This document shows positions 1 to 5,982 of a DNA stretch of 17,138 nucleotides, piece after piece (position 1 is the stretch's first letter; every line of letters starts with the position of its first letter). The stretch is from NCBI GenBank assembly GCA_023415395.1, contig JAEZKN010000522.1:1-17138 (forward strand), given 5' to 3'. The position numbers were made by a program, and so were the translations under genes. This stretch comes from Actinomycetes bacterium (GTDB taxonomy: Bacteria; Actinomycetota; Actinomycetes; Propionibacteriales; Nocardioidaceae). The notes below the pieces were generated by a model that was not told the DNA's origin, did no database searches, and saw only the letters and a program-made list of their open reading frames with translations.

Positions 1-489
1 GACGGCTACATCGGCCGGCTGCCGATGCCGAACCGGCCGACCGAGACCTGGGCCGAGTTCTACGCCGCCCGCCGCGTCCTCCCCTACCTCCGGCTGGCGC
101 GCGACCGCGGTGCCGCGACCGACGCCGACGCGGCCGCCGTCGAGGCCGTCCTCCCCCGCCTCGGCGAGCTCGTGCCCGAGGAGCCTCCGGCCCGCCTCCA
201 CGGCGACCTGTGGAACGGCAACGTCCTCTGGGGCCTCGACGGGCACGCGTGGCTGATCGACCCGGCGGCGTACGGCGGGCACCGGGAGGTCGACCTGGCG
301 ATGCTCGCACTCTTCGGCCTGCCGCACCTGCCGCGCGTGCTCGACGCCTACGACGAGGTCGCGCCGCTCGCGCCCGGCTGGGAGGACCGGGTCGGCCTGC
401 ACCAGCTCTTCCCGCTGCTGGTGCACGCGTGCATGTTCGGCGGCGGGTACGCCGGGCGCGCGGCCGAGATCGCGCGCCGCTACGCGTGA
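1..489 (+). CDS. Fructosamine kinase family protein, 5'-truncated
   Basis: This is the C-terminal 162 residues of a protein of the fructosamine-3-kinase / ketosamine-3-kinase family, which has the aminoglycoside-phosphotransferase fold. The reading frame is open from base 1, so the start lies outside the window. The ATG at base 25 is internal. Visible family marks are WAEFYAARRVLPYL early on, the catalytic-loop motif HGDLWNGN (about bases 199-222), the metal-binding IDPAAYGG that follows, and REVDLAML. Known members phosphorylate sugar adducts on protein amines so that these break down, a glycation-repair role; several bacterial members act on other ketosamines or are untested. It ends 51 bases before the response regulator gene and is probably transcribed separately. 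The family call is firm; the substrate is not known. Confidence 0.9.
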   Translation, partial: DGYIGRLPMPNRPTETWAEFYAARRVLPYLRLARDRGAATDADAAAVEAVLPRLGELVPEEPPARLHGDLWNGNVLWGLDGHAWLIDPAAYGGHREVDLAMLALFGLPHLPRVLDAYDEVAPLAPGWEDRVGLHQLFPLLVHACMFGGGYAGRAAEIARRYA

Positions 490-501
490 GCGGCGCGCGC
501 T

Positions 502-518
502 TCTCAGTGCCGGCTCAG
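502..518 (+). promoter_or_regulatory. Direct repeat upstream of the response regulator, possible autoregulatory site
   Basis: Two CTCAG pentamers (503-507 and 514-518) lie on the same strand 11 bases apart, about one helical turn, just upstream of the response regulator gene. Tandem direct repeats at this spacing are how OmpR/PhoB-family dimers usually bind DNA, and mycobacterial MprA is known to regulate its own operon through a direct-repeat box. The link to this regulator is inferred from position and repeat layout only. Confidence 0.35.
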
Positions 519-528
519 CCTCGACTGG

Positions 529-534
529 CACAGT
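529..534 (+). promoter_or_regulatory. Possible -10 element for the mprA-like operon
   Basis: CACAGT ends 6 bases before the GTG at 541. This would place transcription start at or next to the start codon, giving a leaderless mRNA, which is common in actinobacteria. The sequence keeps only the A at position 2 and T at position 6 of TANNNT. The competing reading is that AGGAG at 535-539 is a ribosome binding site for a second GTG at 550, which would shorten the protein by three residues. Confidence 0.25.
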
Positions 535-540
535 AGGAGC

Positions 541-1245
541 GTGACCACCGTGCCGGGACCCAAGCCTCGCGTCCTCGTCGTCGACGACGACAAGGCCGTC
601 CGGGAGTCCCTCCGGCGCTCGCTGGAGTTCAACGGCTACGAGGTCTCCCTCGCCGGCGACGGCGCCGAGGCGCTCGCCGCGATCGCCGCCACGTCCCCCG
701 ACGTCGTCGTGATGGACGTGATGATGCCGCGGCTCGACGGCCTCGAGGCCACCCGCGCGCTGCGCACCGCCGGCAACGACCTGCCGATCCTCGTGCTCAC
801 CGCCCGCGACGCCGTGGGCGACCGGGTCGAGGGCCTCGACGCCGGCGCGGACGACTACCTCACCAAGCCGTTCGCCCTCCAGGAGCTGCTCGCCCGGCTC
901 CGCGCGCTGCTGCGCCGGGTCGCGCCGCGCGAGGACGTCGAGGACGAGGTGCTCACCTTCTCCGACCTCTCGATGGACATCGCGACCCGCGAGGTCAGGC
1001 GGGGCGAGCGGGCCATCGAGCTCACCCGCACCGAGTTCGCCCTGCTGGAGCTCTTCATGCGCCGGCCCCGCCGGGTGCTGGAGCGCTCCTTCATCCTCGA
1101 GGAGGTCTGGGGCTACGACTTCCCCACGACCGCCAACTCGCTCGAGGTCTACGTCGGCTACCTGCGCCGCAAGACCGAGGCGGAGGGTGAGCCCCGCCTG
1201 ATCCACACCGTCCGCGGCGTGGGCTACGTGCTGAAGGAATCGTGA
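541..1245 (+). CDS. mprA: MprA-like response regulator, OmpR/PhoB family
   Basis: This 234-residue DNA-binding response regulator carries an N-terminal receiver domain (about residues 10-124) with the acidic cluster VVDDD at 13-17, phospho-acceptor Asp59 in VVMDVMMPRLDG, Thr87 and Lys109 in TKPF. A C-terminal winged-helix domain follows (about 135-232), with LTRTEFALLELF, VWGYDF, a YVGYLRRK recognition-helix region and HTVRGVGYVL. Remembered similarity to Mycobacterium tuberculosis MprA is high along the whole length. MprA controls an envelope-stress regulon that includes alternative sigma factors; the same role here is an inference. The start is GTG at 541; a GTG at 550 is a real alternative because AGGAG lies only one base before 541. 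Its stop overlaps the kinase start in GTGA, so the two are translationally coupled. Confidence 0.92.
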   Translation: MTTVPGPKPRVLVVDDDKAVRESLRRSLEFNGYEVSLAGDGAEALAAIAATSPDVVVMDVMMPRLDGLEATRALRTAGNDLPILVLTARDAVGDRVEGLDAGADDYLTKPFALQELLARLRALLRRVAPREDVEDEVLTFSDLSMDIATREVRRGERAIELTRTEFALLELFMRRPRRVLERSFILEEVWGYDFPTTANSLEVYVGYLRRKTEAEGEPRLIHTVRGVGYVLKES

Positions 1246-2669
1246 CCGTCCTGCCGAACCCCGGACCGGACGGGCGCTGGCACTACCGCCGTTCGCTCGC
1301 CTCCCGCGTCACCCTCCTCACCGCCATCGCGGCCGGCGCCACCGTGCTGCTGGTCGCCTTCGGCGGCTACATCACCGTGCGCATGCAGCTGCAGGCCTCG
1401 CTCGACGACTCGCTGCTGGACCGCGCGCACAAGGCGGCCAAGACCGAGGCGCTCGCCGCCCTCACCATCGCCAACGACTGCGAGATCCCCTCGTGGGCGC
1501 TCGGCGCCGCCGACGTCCAGATCGCGTTCATCGACAAGAACGCCTCGCAGCCGATCACCTGCGACCGGGCCGCGACGCCCCTCACGCTCGGCCAGGCCGA
1601 GCTCGACGTCGCCTACGGCAAGTCCGACGCCAGCCTCCGGACGATCTACGCCGGCGGGCAGGCCTACCGCGTCGTCACCGTGCCGACCTCGGTCGACGGC
1701 CGGGCGCTGGTCGTGGCCCAGTCGCTGCACGGCCAGGAGGTCGTGCTCCGCAAGCTCGGCATCGTGATGTTCCTCTTCGGCGTGGCCGGGGTGATCGCCT
1801 CCGGCATGGCCGGGTGGGCGGTGGCCCGCAACGGCCTGCGCCCCGTGCGCCGGCTCACCGCCGAGGTCGAGGAGATCGCCCGCACCGAGGACCTGCGCCC
1901 GCTCCCGGTCGAGGGCGACGACGAGATCGCCCGCCTCGCGACCGCGTTCAACCAGATGCTCGCCGCGCTCGGCGCGAGCCGCGACCGGCAGCGCCAGCTG
2001 GTCGCGGACGCCGGCCACGAGCTCCGCACCCCGCTCACGTCCCTGCGCACCAACCTCGACCTGCTCAGCCAGGCCGACAGCGCCGGCGGGCTCCCGCCCG
2101 GCGCGAAGGAGGAGCTGCTCGGTGACGTCCGTGCCCAGATCGAGGAGATGACGACGCTGATCGGCGACCTGGTGGAGCTGTCCCGCGACGAGCCGCTGAC
2201 CCACGTGGTCGAGCAGATCGACCTCGCCGACCTCGTCGACCGCACGGTCGCCCGGGTGCGCCGGCGGGCACCCGGGGTGAGGTTCGAGACCGAGCTCGCC
2301 CCGTGGTTCCTCGTCGGCGAGGAGGCCGGCATCGAGCGGGCGGTGACGAACCTGCTCGACAACGCCGCCAAGTGGAGCCCGGCCGGCGGCACCGTCACCA
2401 TCCGGCTCGAGGAGGGGACGCTCGTCGTCGACGACGAGGGACCGGGCATCGCGGCCGACGACCGGCCGCACGTCTTCGACCGCTTCTACCGCTCCCGCGA
2501 GTCCCGGGCGATGCCCGGCTCCGGGCTCGGGCTCTCGATCGTCCGGCAGGTCGCCGAGCGGCACTCCGGCACCGTCGAGGCCGACGTCTCGCCGTCCGGC
2601 GGCGCCCGCCTGACCATGTGGCTGCCCGGCTCGGCCTCGCCCGTCCCGGACTGGACCCCCGCGTCGTGA
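1242..2669 (+). CDS. mprB: MprB-like membrane sensor histidine kinase
   Basis: This 475-residue kinase is the partner of the upstream response regulator; the GTG start overlaps that gene's stop by 4 bases. Order of parts: short cytoplasmic tail, membrane helix about 24-44, extracytoplasmic sensor about 45-170, second membrane helix about 172-194, HAMP linker about 196-249, then the dimerisation domain with His259 in DAGHELRTPLTSL. The ATP-binding domain has an N box (NLLDNAAKWSP, about 370-380), a G1 box (DDEGPGIAADD), an F box (DRFYR) and a G2 box (GSGLGLSI, about 426-433). The sensor domain has only two cysteines, Cys80 and Cys107, which could form a disulfide outside the membrane. Length and order fit the MprB type of kinase. 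The signal is unknown; mycobacterial MprB responds to envelope stress. Confidence 0.92.
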   Translation: MTVLPNPGPDGRWHYRRSLASRVTLLTAIAAGATVLLVAFGGYITVRMQLQASLDDSLLDRAHKAAKTEALAALTIANDCEIPSWALGAADVQIAFIDKNASQPITCDRAATPLTLGQAELDVAYGKSDASLRTIYAGGQAYRVVTVPTSVDGRALVVAQSLHGQEVVLRKLGIVMFLFGVAGVIASGMAGWAVARNGLRPVRRLTAEVEEIARTEDLRPLPVEGDDEIARLATAFNQMLAALGASRDRQRQLVADAGHELRTPLTSLRTNLDLLSQADSAGGLPPGAKEELLGDVRAQIEEMTTLIGDLVELSRDEPLTHVVEQIDLADLVDRTVARVRRRAPGVRFETELAPWFLVGEEAGIERAVTNLLDNAAKWSPAGGTVTIRLEEGTLVVDDEGPGIAADDRPHVFDRFYRSRESRAMPGSGLGLSIVRQVAERHSGTVEADVSPSGGARLTMWLPGSASPVPDWTPAS

Positions 2670-3181
2670 GGGCGCTGGCACTGGCGGTCGCGCTGACCGT
2701 CGTCCTCACCGCGTGCTCCGCCACCGAGGAGCCGGAGCCGACCGCGGCCGACGTGGCCGGCGTCGACTGGAGCCCGTGCGACGAGCTCACCGCGAAGGAC
2801 GTCGGGGCCATCGCCGGTGAGCGCATGAAGGAGAACACCGGCACCGAGGACGCACCGCGCTGCGTGTTCCTGCCGGTCCAGCAGGGCGGTCCGGCCTTCG
2901 ACATCAGCTACCTCTACTTCGACGGCGGCCTCGACGCCGCGCTCGACGCGATGGGCACGGTCGCCGAGCAGCTCGAGCCGGTCGACGTGCCCGGCGCCGA
3001 GGCCGCGCGGATCGCGGTGCGCGAGCGGGCCGACGGCATCTTGGTGACCGGCTTCGTGCAGACGGACGGGCTGGTGCAGAGCGTCAACGCGGTCCAGCTC
3101 GAGGGGGCCGACCGCGACCGGCTCGTGACGAGCACCACGGCCCTCCTCGCCGAGCTGGCGGCCGACGCTCCGCGAGGATAG
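2666..3181 (+). CDS. Small lipoprotein, DUF3558-like, coupled to the sensor kinase
   Basis: This is a 171-residue predicted lipoprotein. The GTG at 2666 overlaps the kinase stop codon in GTGA and opens a short signal peptide that ends in the lipobox LTAC, making Cys17 the lipid-attached residue. The n-region has only one basic residue (Arg2). The frame runs open upstream, but that extension lies antiparallel to no known domain and covers the kinase gene, so the GTG is the sensible start. The mature part starts with a Ser/Thr/Glu/Pro-rich tether, then shows SPCDELT (Cys38) and RCVF (Cys66). This layout resembles actinobacterial DUF3558 lipoproteins, whose two cysteines pair. Its place in a coupled operon suggests a role in sensing or in the response at the outer face of the membrane. 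No enzyme motif is visible, and the family assignment is tentative. Confidence 0.8.
   Translation: MRALALAVALTVVLTACSATEEPEPTAADVAGVDWSPCDELTAKDVGAIAGERMKENTGTEDAPRCVFLPVQQGGPAFDISYLYFDGGLDAALDAMGTVAEQLEPVDVPGAEAARIAVRERADGILVTGFVQTDGLVQSVNAVQLEGADRDRLVTSTTALLAELAADAPRG
3174..3178 (+). promoter_or_regulatory. Ribosome binding site of the thioesterase gene
   Basis: GAGGA ends 8 bases before the GTG at 3187 and overlaps the end of the lipoprotein gene. It supports the GTG at 3187 and suggests the thioesterase is read from the same transcript. Confidence 0.45.
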
Positions 3182-3186
3182 GACGC

Positions 3187-4032
3187 GTGAGCGACACCCT
3201 CTCCTTCTTCACCCGCGCCGGCGACGACCTGCTCCCGGCACCCCTGGCCTGCAGCATGTGGAGCGACGACCAGATGCACGGCGTCGCCCTGAGCGGCGCC
3301 CTGGCCTGGGCGGCCCAGGGCGCGCTCGCCGCGGCCGGGCGCACTGACCTGCGGCCCACCCGCTGGGCGGTCGACCTGTTCAAGCCGGCACGGATGGTGC
3401 CGTGCACGCTCACCACCGAGATCGAGCGCGAGGGCCGGCGGATCTGCCTGGTCGACGTGATCCTCTCCCAGGACGGCGAGCGCGTCGCCCGGGGCACGGC
3501 GACCTTCCTCAAGCCCTCCGAGACCACCGACGGCGAGGCGTGGGCGCCGACCGACCGGCCCGTGCCGCCGCCGCTGGACGTGGTGCCGGTCGCGGGCGAC
3601 GAGCCGCGTGCGCCGTACGTCCGGTCCTCGGGCGGGTGGTCGCAGAACTTCCTCGAGCACCAGAACGCCGACCGCAAGGCGTCGTGGAGCACGGCCGTGC
3701 GGATCGTGCCGGACGAGCCGATCACCGGCTTCCAGGCCGCGGCGTCGACCGCCGACGGCACCAGCCTGGTGACGAACTGGGGCACCAACGGCGTCGAGTA
3801 CATCAACACCGACATCACGATGACGCTTGCCCGCGAGCCCGAGGGCGTCGAGATCGGGCTGCTGGCCACCGACCGGGTCGAGCACGACGGCATCGCGGTC
3901 GGGTCGGCCGCGATCTTCGACCGGCGCGGGCCGCTCGGCACGGTGATGATCGCGGCGCTGGCCAACGCCCGGCGCACGGTCGACCTCTCGTCGGTCAGCT
4001 ACACCGACGACGGGCAGCGCACGCGCGGCTAG
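3187..4032 (+). CDS. Thioesterase family protein, double hotdog (TesB-like)
   Basis: This 281-residue protein looks like the actinobacterial thioesterase family with two hotdog folds in one chain (acyl-CoA thioesterase II-like). The N-terminal half begins SFFTRAGDDLLPAPLACSMW and contains MHGVALSGALAWAAQ, a hotdog central-helix pattern, then RPTRWAVDLFKPARM and VSR-like strand sequences. The C-terminal half has SLVTNWGTNGVEYINTDITMTL and LLATDRVEHDGIAVGSAAIFDRRGPLG, typical of the second hotdog. Family members hydrolyse acyl-CoA thioesters in the cytoplasm; the chain length used here cannot be read from sequence. It starts 5 bases after the lipoprotein stop, so it is probably the last gene of the mprAB operon. 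Its TAG stop shares the bases CTAG with the stop of convergent pabB. Confidence 0.8.
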   Translation: MSDTLSFFTRAGDDLLPAPLACSMWSDDQMHGVALSGALAWAAQGALAAAGRTDLRPTRWAVDLFKPARMVPCTLTTEIEREGRRICLVDVILSQDGERVARGTATFLKPSETTDGEAWAPTDRPVPPPLDVVPVAGDEPRAPYVRSSGGWSQNFLEHQNADRKASWSTAVRIVPDEPITGFQAAASTADGTSLVTNWGTNGVEYINTDITMTLAREPEGVEIGLLATDRVEHDGIAVGSAAIFDRRGPLGTVMIAALANARRTVDLSSVSYTDDGQRTRG

Positions 4033-5306
4033 ACCTCCAGCGCTCGGAGGAGGCGCTCGGCCTTCCAGCGGGACTCGGCGCGCTCCTCGTGCACGTCGGA
4101 GCGGACGGTGATCCCGCCGCCGGTGCCGAGCAGGTAGGTGCCGTCGCCGGTCGTCATCAGGCTGCGGATCACGACCCCGAGGTCGGCGCGCCCGTCGGCG
4201 GCGATCCAGCCGAACGCGCCGGCGTACACCCCGCGCGGTGAGTCCTCGACGTCCTCGATCACCTGCATCGTGCGCAGCTTCGGGGCGCCGGTCATCGAGC
4301 CCGCCGGGAAGAGCGCGCGCAGCGCCTGCACCGTCGTGACGTCGTCGCGCAGCCGGCCCCGCACCGTGCTGACCAGTTGGTGCACCGACTCGTAGGACTC
4401 CACCTCCATCAGGCTCGGCACCGTGACCGTGCCCGGGGCGCAGACCATCGCCAGGTCGTTGCGGAGCAGGTCGACGATCATCAGGTTCTCGGCGCGGAAC
4501 TTCGGGTCGCTCGCGAGGTGGCGCCGGCTCGCCTCGTCCTCCTGCGCCGTCGCCCCGCGCGGCGTCGTCCCCTTGATCGGCTTGGTCTCGATCGTGCGGT
4601 CGGCGCCGACCAGCGCGTAGCGCTCCGGGCTGCTGCTGAGCAGCCACCCCCGCGCCCCGTCCACGTCGTGCTGGAGGAACCCCGCGTACGGCGCCGGGTT
4701 GACCTCGCGCAGGCGCAGGTACGCCGCCAGCGGGTCCACGGGGCCGGGGTGCGCGAGCCGGTAGGTCAGGTTGACCTCGTAGCTGTTGCCCGCCCGGAGC
4801 TGCTCCTGGACCTCGGCGAAGGCCTGGGCGTAGGGGGCGGGAGTTTCATGGGCCGGCCGATGAAACTCCCGCTGGGACGACAAAGCTTCATCGTCCAGGC
4901 GTGAGTTCTGTCGGCCGGCCGATGAAGCTCTCAGGCCGTGGTCGATGATGCGGATCTCCCGCGGCCGCATCCACACCGCGTCCGGCAGCGGGCCGCCGGC
5001 GCGCGCGGGCAGGTCGGGACGGCAGGCGTAGCCGAGGTAGCCGACCCAGGGGTCGCGGGGCGCCCCGGCGGCGAGCTCGGTCTCGAGGGCGGCGAACACG
5101 TCCCGGCCGACGACCTCGCGCCGGCCGGCGACGTGGCGCGTGACCAGCCCGGTGGAGGCCGACCAGGTCAGCGACACGTCGTCCTCGGCGAGCCAGCCCA
5201 CCATCGACCGACGCCCGGACCACGCGCGCGCGCCGCCCCCGTCGAGCCAGAAGCAGCGCCGGTGCTCGGCGGCCACGGACGAGAAGTACGAGACCGGGTC
5301 GGTCAC
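4029..5306 (-). CDS. pabB: Aminodeoxychorismate synthase component I (PabB)
   Basis: This 425-residue enzyme subunit turns chorismate plus ammonia into 4-amino-4-deoxychorismate, a precursor of folate. The chorismate-binding domain fills about residues 158-425: LRAGNSYEVNLTYR, SSPERY, PIKGT with Lys245, DLLRNDLAMVC, SMTGAPKLRTMQ, and GTGGGIT. The lysine of PIKGT is the residue that separates aminodeoxychorismate synthases from anthranilate synthases, which have Ala there. The GTG start at 5306 overlaps the pabA stop in GTGA, so the subunits are coupled. An open frame continues upstream to 5885 but is a shadow of pabA. Residues about 126-156 are encoded by a palindromic insert (see repeat at 4839-4933) in the linker between the N-terminal and chorismate-binding parts. 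It ends in a CTAG shared with the thioesterase gene. pabC is not in the window. Confidence 0.92.
   Translation of the reverse strand: MTDPVSYFSSVAAEHRRCFWLDGGGARAWSGRRSMVGWLAEDDVSLTWSASTGLVTRHVAGRREVVGRDVFAALETELAAGAPRDPWVGYLGYACRPDLPARAGGPLPDAVWMRPREIRIIDHGLRASSAGRQNSRLDDEALSSQREFHRPAHETPAPYAQAFAEVQEQLRAGNSYEVNLTYRLAHPGPVDPLAAYLRLREVNPAPYAGFLQHDVDGARGWLLSSSPERYALVGADRTIETKPIKGTTPRGATAQEDEASRRHLASDPKFRAENLMIVDLLRNDLAMVCAPGTVTVPSLMEVESYESVHQLVSTVRGRLRDDVTTVQALRALFPAGSMTGAPKLRTMQVIEDVEDSPRGVYAGAFGWIAADGRADLGVVIRSLMTTGDGTYLLGTGGGITVRSDVHEERAESRWKAERLLRALEV
4839..4933. repeat. In-frame palindromic element inside pabB
   Basis: Three palindromes sit side by side. The first (4839-4870) has perfect 11-base arms, GGGAGTTTCAT and its complement, around GGGCCGGCCG; 15 of its 16 base pairs match. 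The middle one (4875-4896) has GGACGA / TCGTCC arms around AAGCTT. The third (4903-4930) has the core TCGGCCGGCCGA with GAG/CTC ends, and matches the first at 23 of 28 positions. From the GAG at 4841 to the CTC at 4930 is 90 bases, exactly 30 codons, so the pabB frame is kept. The 9-mer GCTTCATCG or its one-base variant recurs in alternating orientation across all three. This looks like a mobile or amplified palindromic element tolerated in a surface linker. Whether other copies exist in the genome cannot be seen here. Confidence 0.8.
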
Positions 5307-5866
5307 GGCACCCCCAGGAAGTTCGCCACCAGGCGCGCGCCGTGCTCGGAGAGGACCGACTCGGGGTGGAACTGCACGCCCTCGAGCGGCAGCGTCCGGT
5401 GCCGGACCCCCATCACCACGTCCCCCGCCCGGGCGGTCACCTCGAGCACGTCGGGCACCGACAACGCCGCGAGCGAGTGGTAGCGCACCGCGGCGAACGG
5501 GTCGGGCAGGCCGGCGAAGACCCCGCGGCCGTCGTGCGTCACAGCCGCCACCTCGCCGTGCGCGGGCTCGACCCGGCCGACCTCCCCGCCGTACGCCGTC
5601 ACCAGGCCCTGCATCCCGAGGCACACCCCGAGCACGGGGCGGGTGCCGGCGGCCAGCACCGCGCGGCCGACGGCGAAGTCGGCCGGGTCGGCGGGGTGGC
5701 CGGGACCGGGCGAGAGCACGACGTGGCGGTGCGCGAGCACCTCCTCCGCGGCGACCTCGTCGTGCTGGACGACGGTCGGCAGGACGCCGGTCACCGCGGC
5801 GACGAGGTGGACGAGGTTCCACGTGTAGGAGTCGTGGTGATCGACCACCACGACGTCCGCAACCAC
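5303..5866 (-). CDS. pabA: Aminodeoxychorismate synthase component II (PabA), glutamine amidotransferase
   Basis: This 187-residue class I glutamine amidotransferase releases ammonia from glutamine and passes it to PabB. Motifs, numbered from the GTG at 5866, are VVDHHDSYTWNLVHL near the start, LSPGPGHP, the nucleophile Cys82 in GVCLGMQ, and the triad partners His167 and Glu169 in FHPES. Two GTG codons compete: 5872 and 5866. The 5866 start is preferred because TAGGTT (5873-5878) lies 6 bases upstream, which would make a leaderless message starting at that G. Sequence alone cannot separate PabA from TrpG; the partner PabB with its PIKGT motif decides for the folate pathway, though amphibolic PabA/TrpG proteins exist. 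It is coupled to pabB by GTGA and lies 116 bases after the PhzE-type gene. Confidence 0.9.
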   Translation of the reverse strand: MVADVVVVDHHDSYTWNLVHLVAAVTGVLPTVVQHDEVAAEEVLAHRHVVLSPGPGHPADPADFAVGRAVLAAGTRPVLGVCLGMQGLVTAYGGEVGRVEPAHGEVAAVTHDGRGVFAGLPDPFAAVRYHSLAALSVPDVLEVTARAGDVVMGVRHRTLPLEGVQFHPESVLSEHGARLVANFLGVP

Positions 5867-5872
5867 GTGCAC

Positions 5873-5878
5873 AACCTA
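5873..5878 (-). promoter_or_regulatory. -10 element of the pabA-pabB operon, leaderless
   Basis: On the minus strand TAGGTT, a full match to TANNNT, ends 6 bases before the GTG at 5866. With the usual spacing, transcription would start on the G of that codon. No good -35 is seen 17-18 bases upstream, which is common for actinobacterial promoters. It decides the chosen pabA start. Confidence 0.45.
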
Positions 5879-5904
5879 CTGACAACCCGCCCGGAGACGG
5901 GAAG

Positions 5905-5918
5905 GGCCCGATGAAGCT
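5905..5918. repeat. Possible half copy of the pabB palindromic element
   Basis: The bases GGCCCGATGAAGCT resemble the right half of the pabB element (GGCCGATGAAGCT at about 4917-4929), with one extra C. It lies in the 116-base spacer between pabA and the PhzE-type gene. It is short enough to be chance. The rest of this spacer holds the pabA promoter and weak hairpins such as the CGGC/GCCG one near 5950, but no convincing terminator. Confidence 0.3.
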
Positions 5919-5982
5919 GGGGGGCAGTCTTCACCGGACCCACGAGCGGCTTCCCGCCGTGTTGCACGAGCAGCCTAGCGGC

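Noticed and set aside
2303..2665. Upstream extension of the lipoprotein frame
   Set aside because: It overlaps the kinase ATP-binding domain and would bury the signal peptide. The GTG at 2666 gives a proper lipobox signal.
5867..5982. Tryptophan attenuator or T-box-like leader
   Set aside because: No Trp-rich leader peptide or strong alternating hairpins were seen; the pabA promoter looks leaderless.
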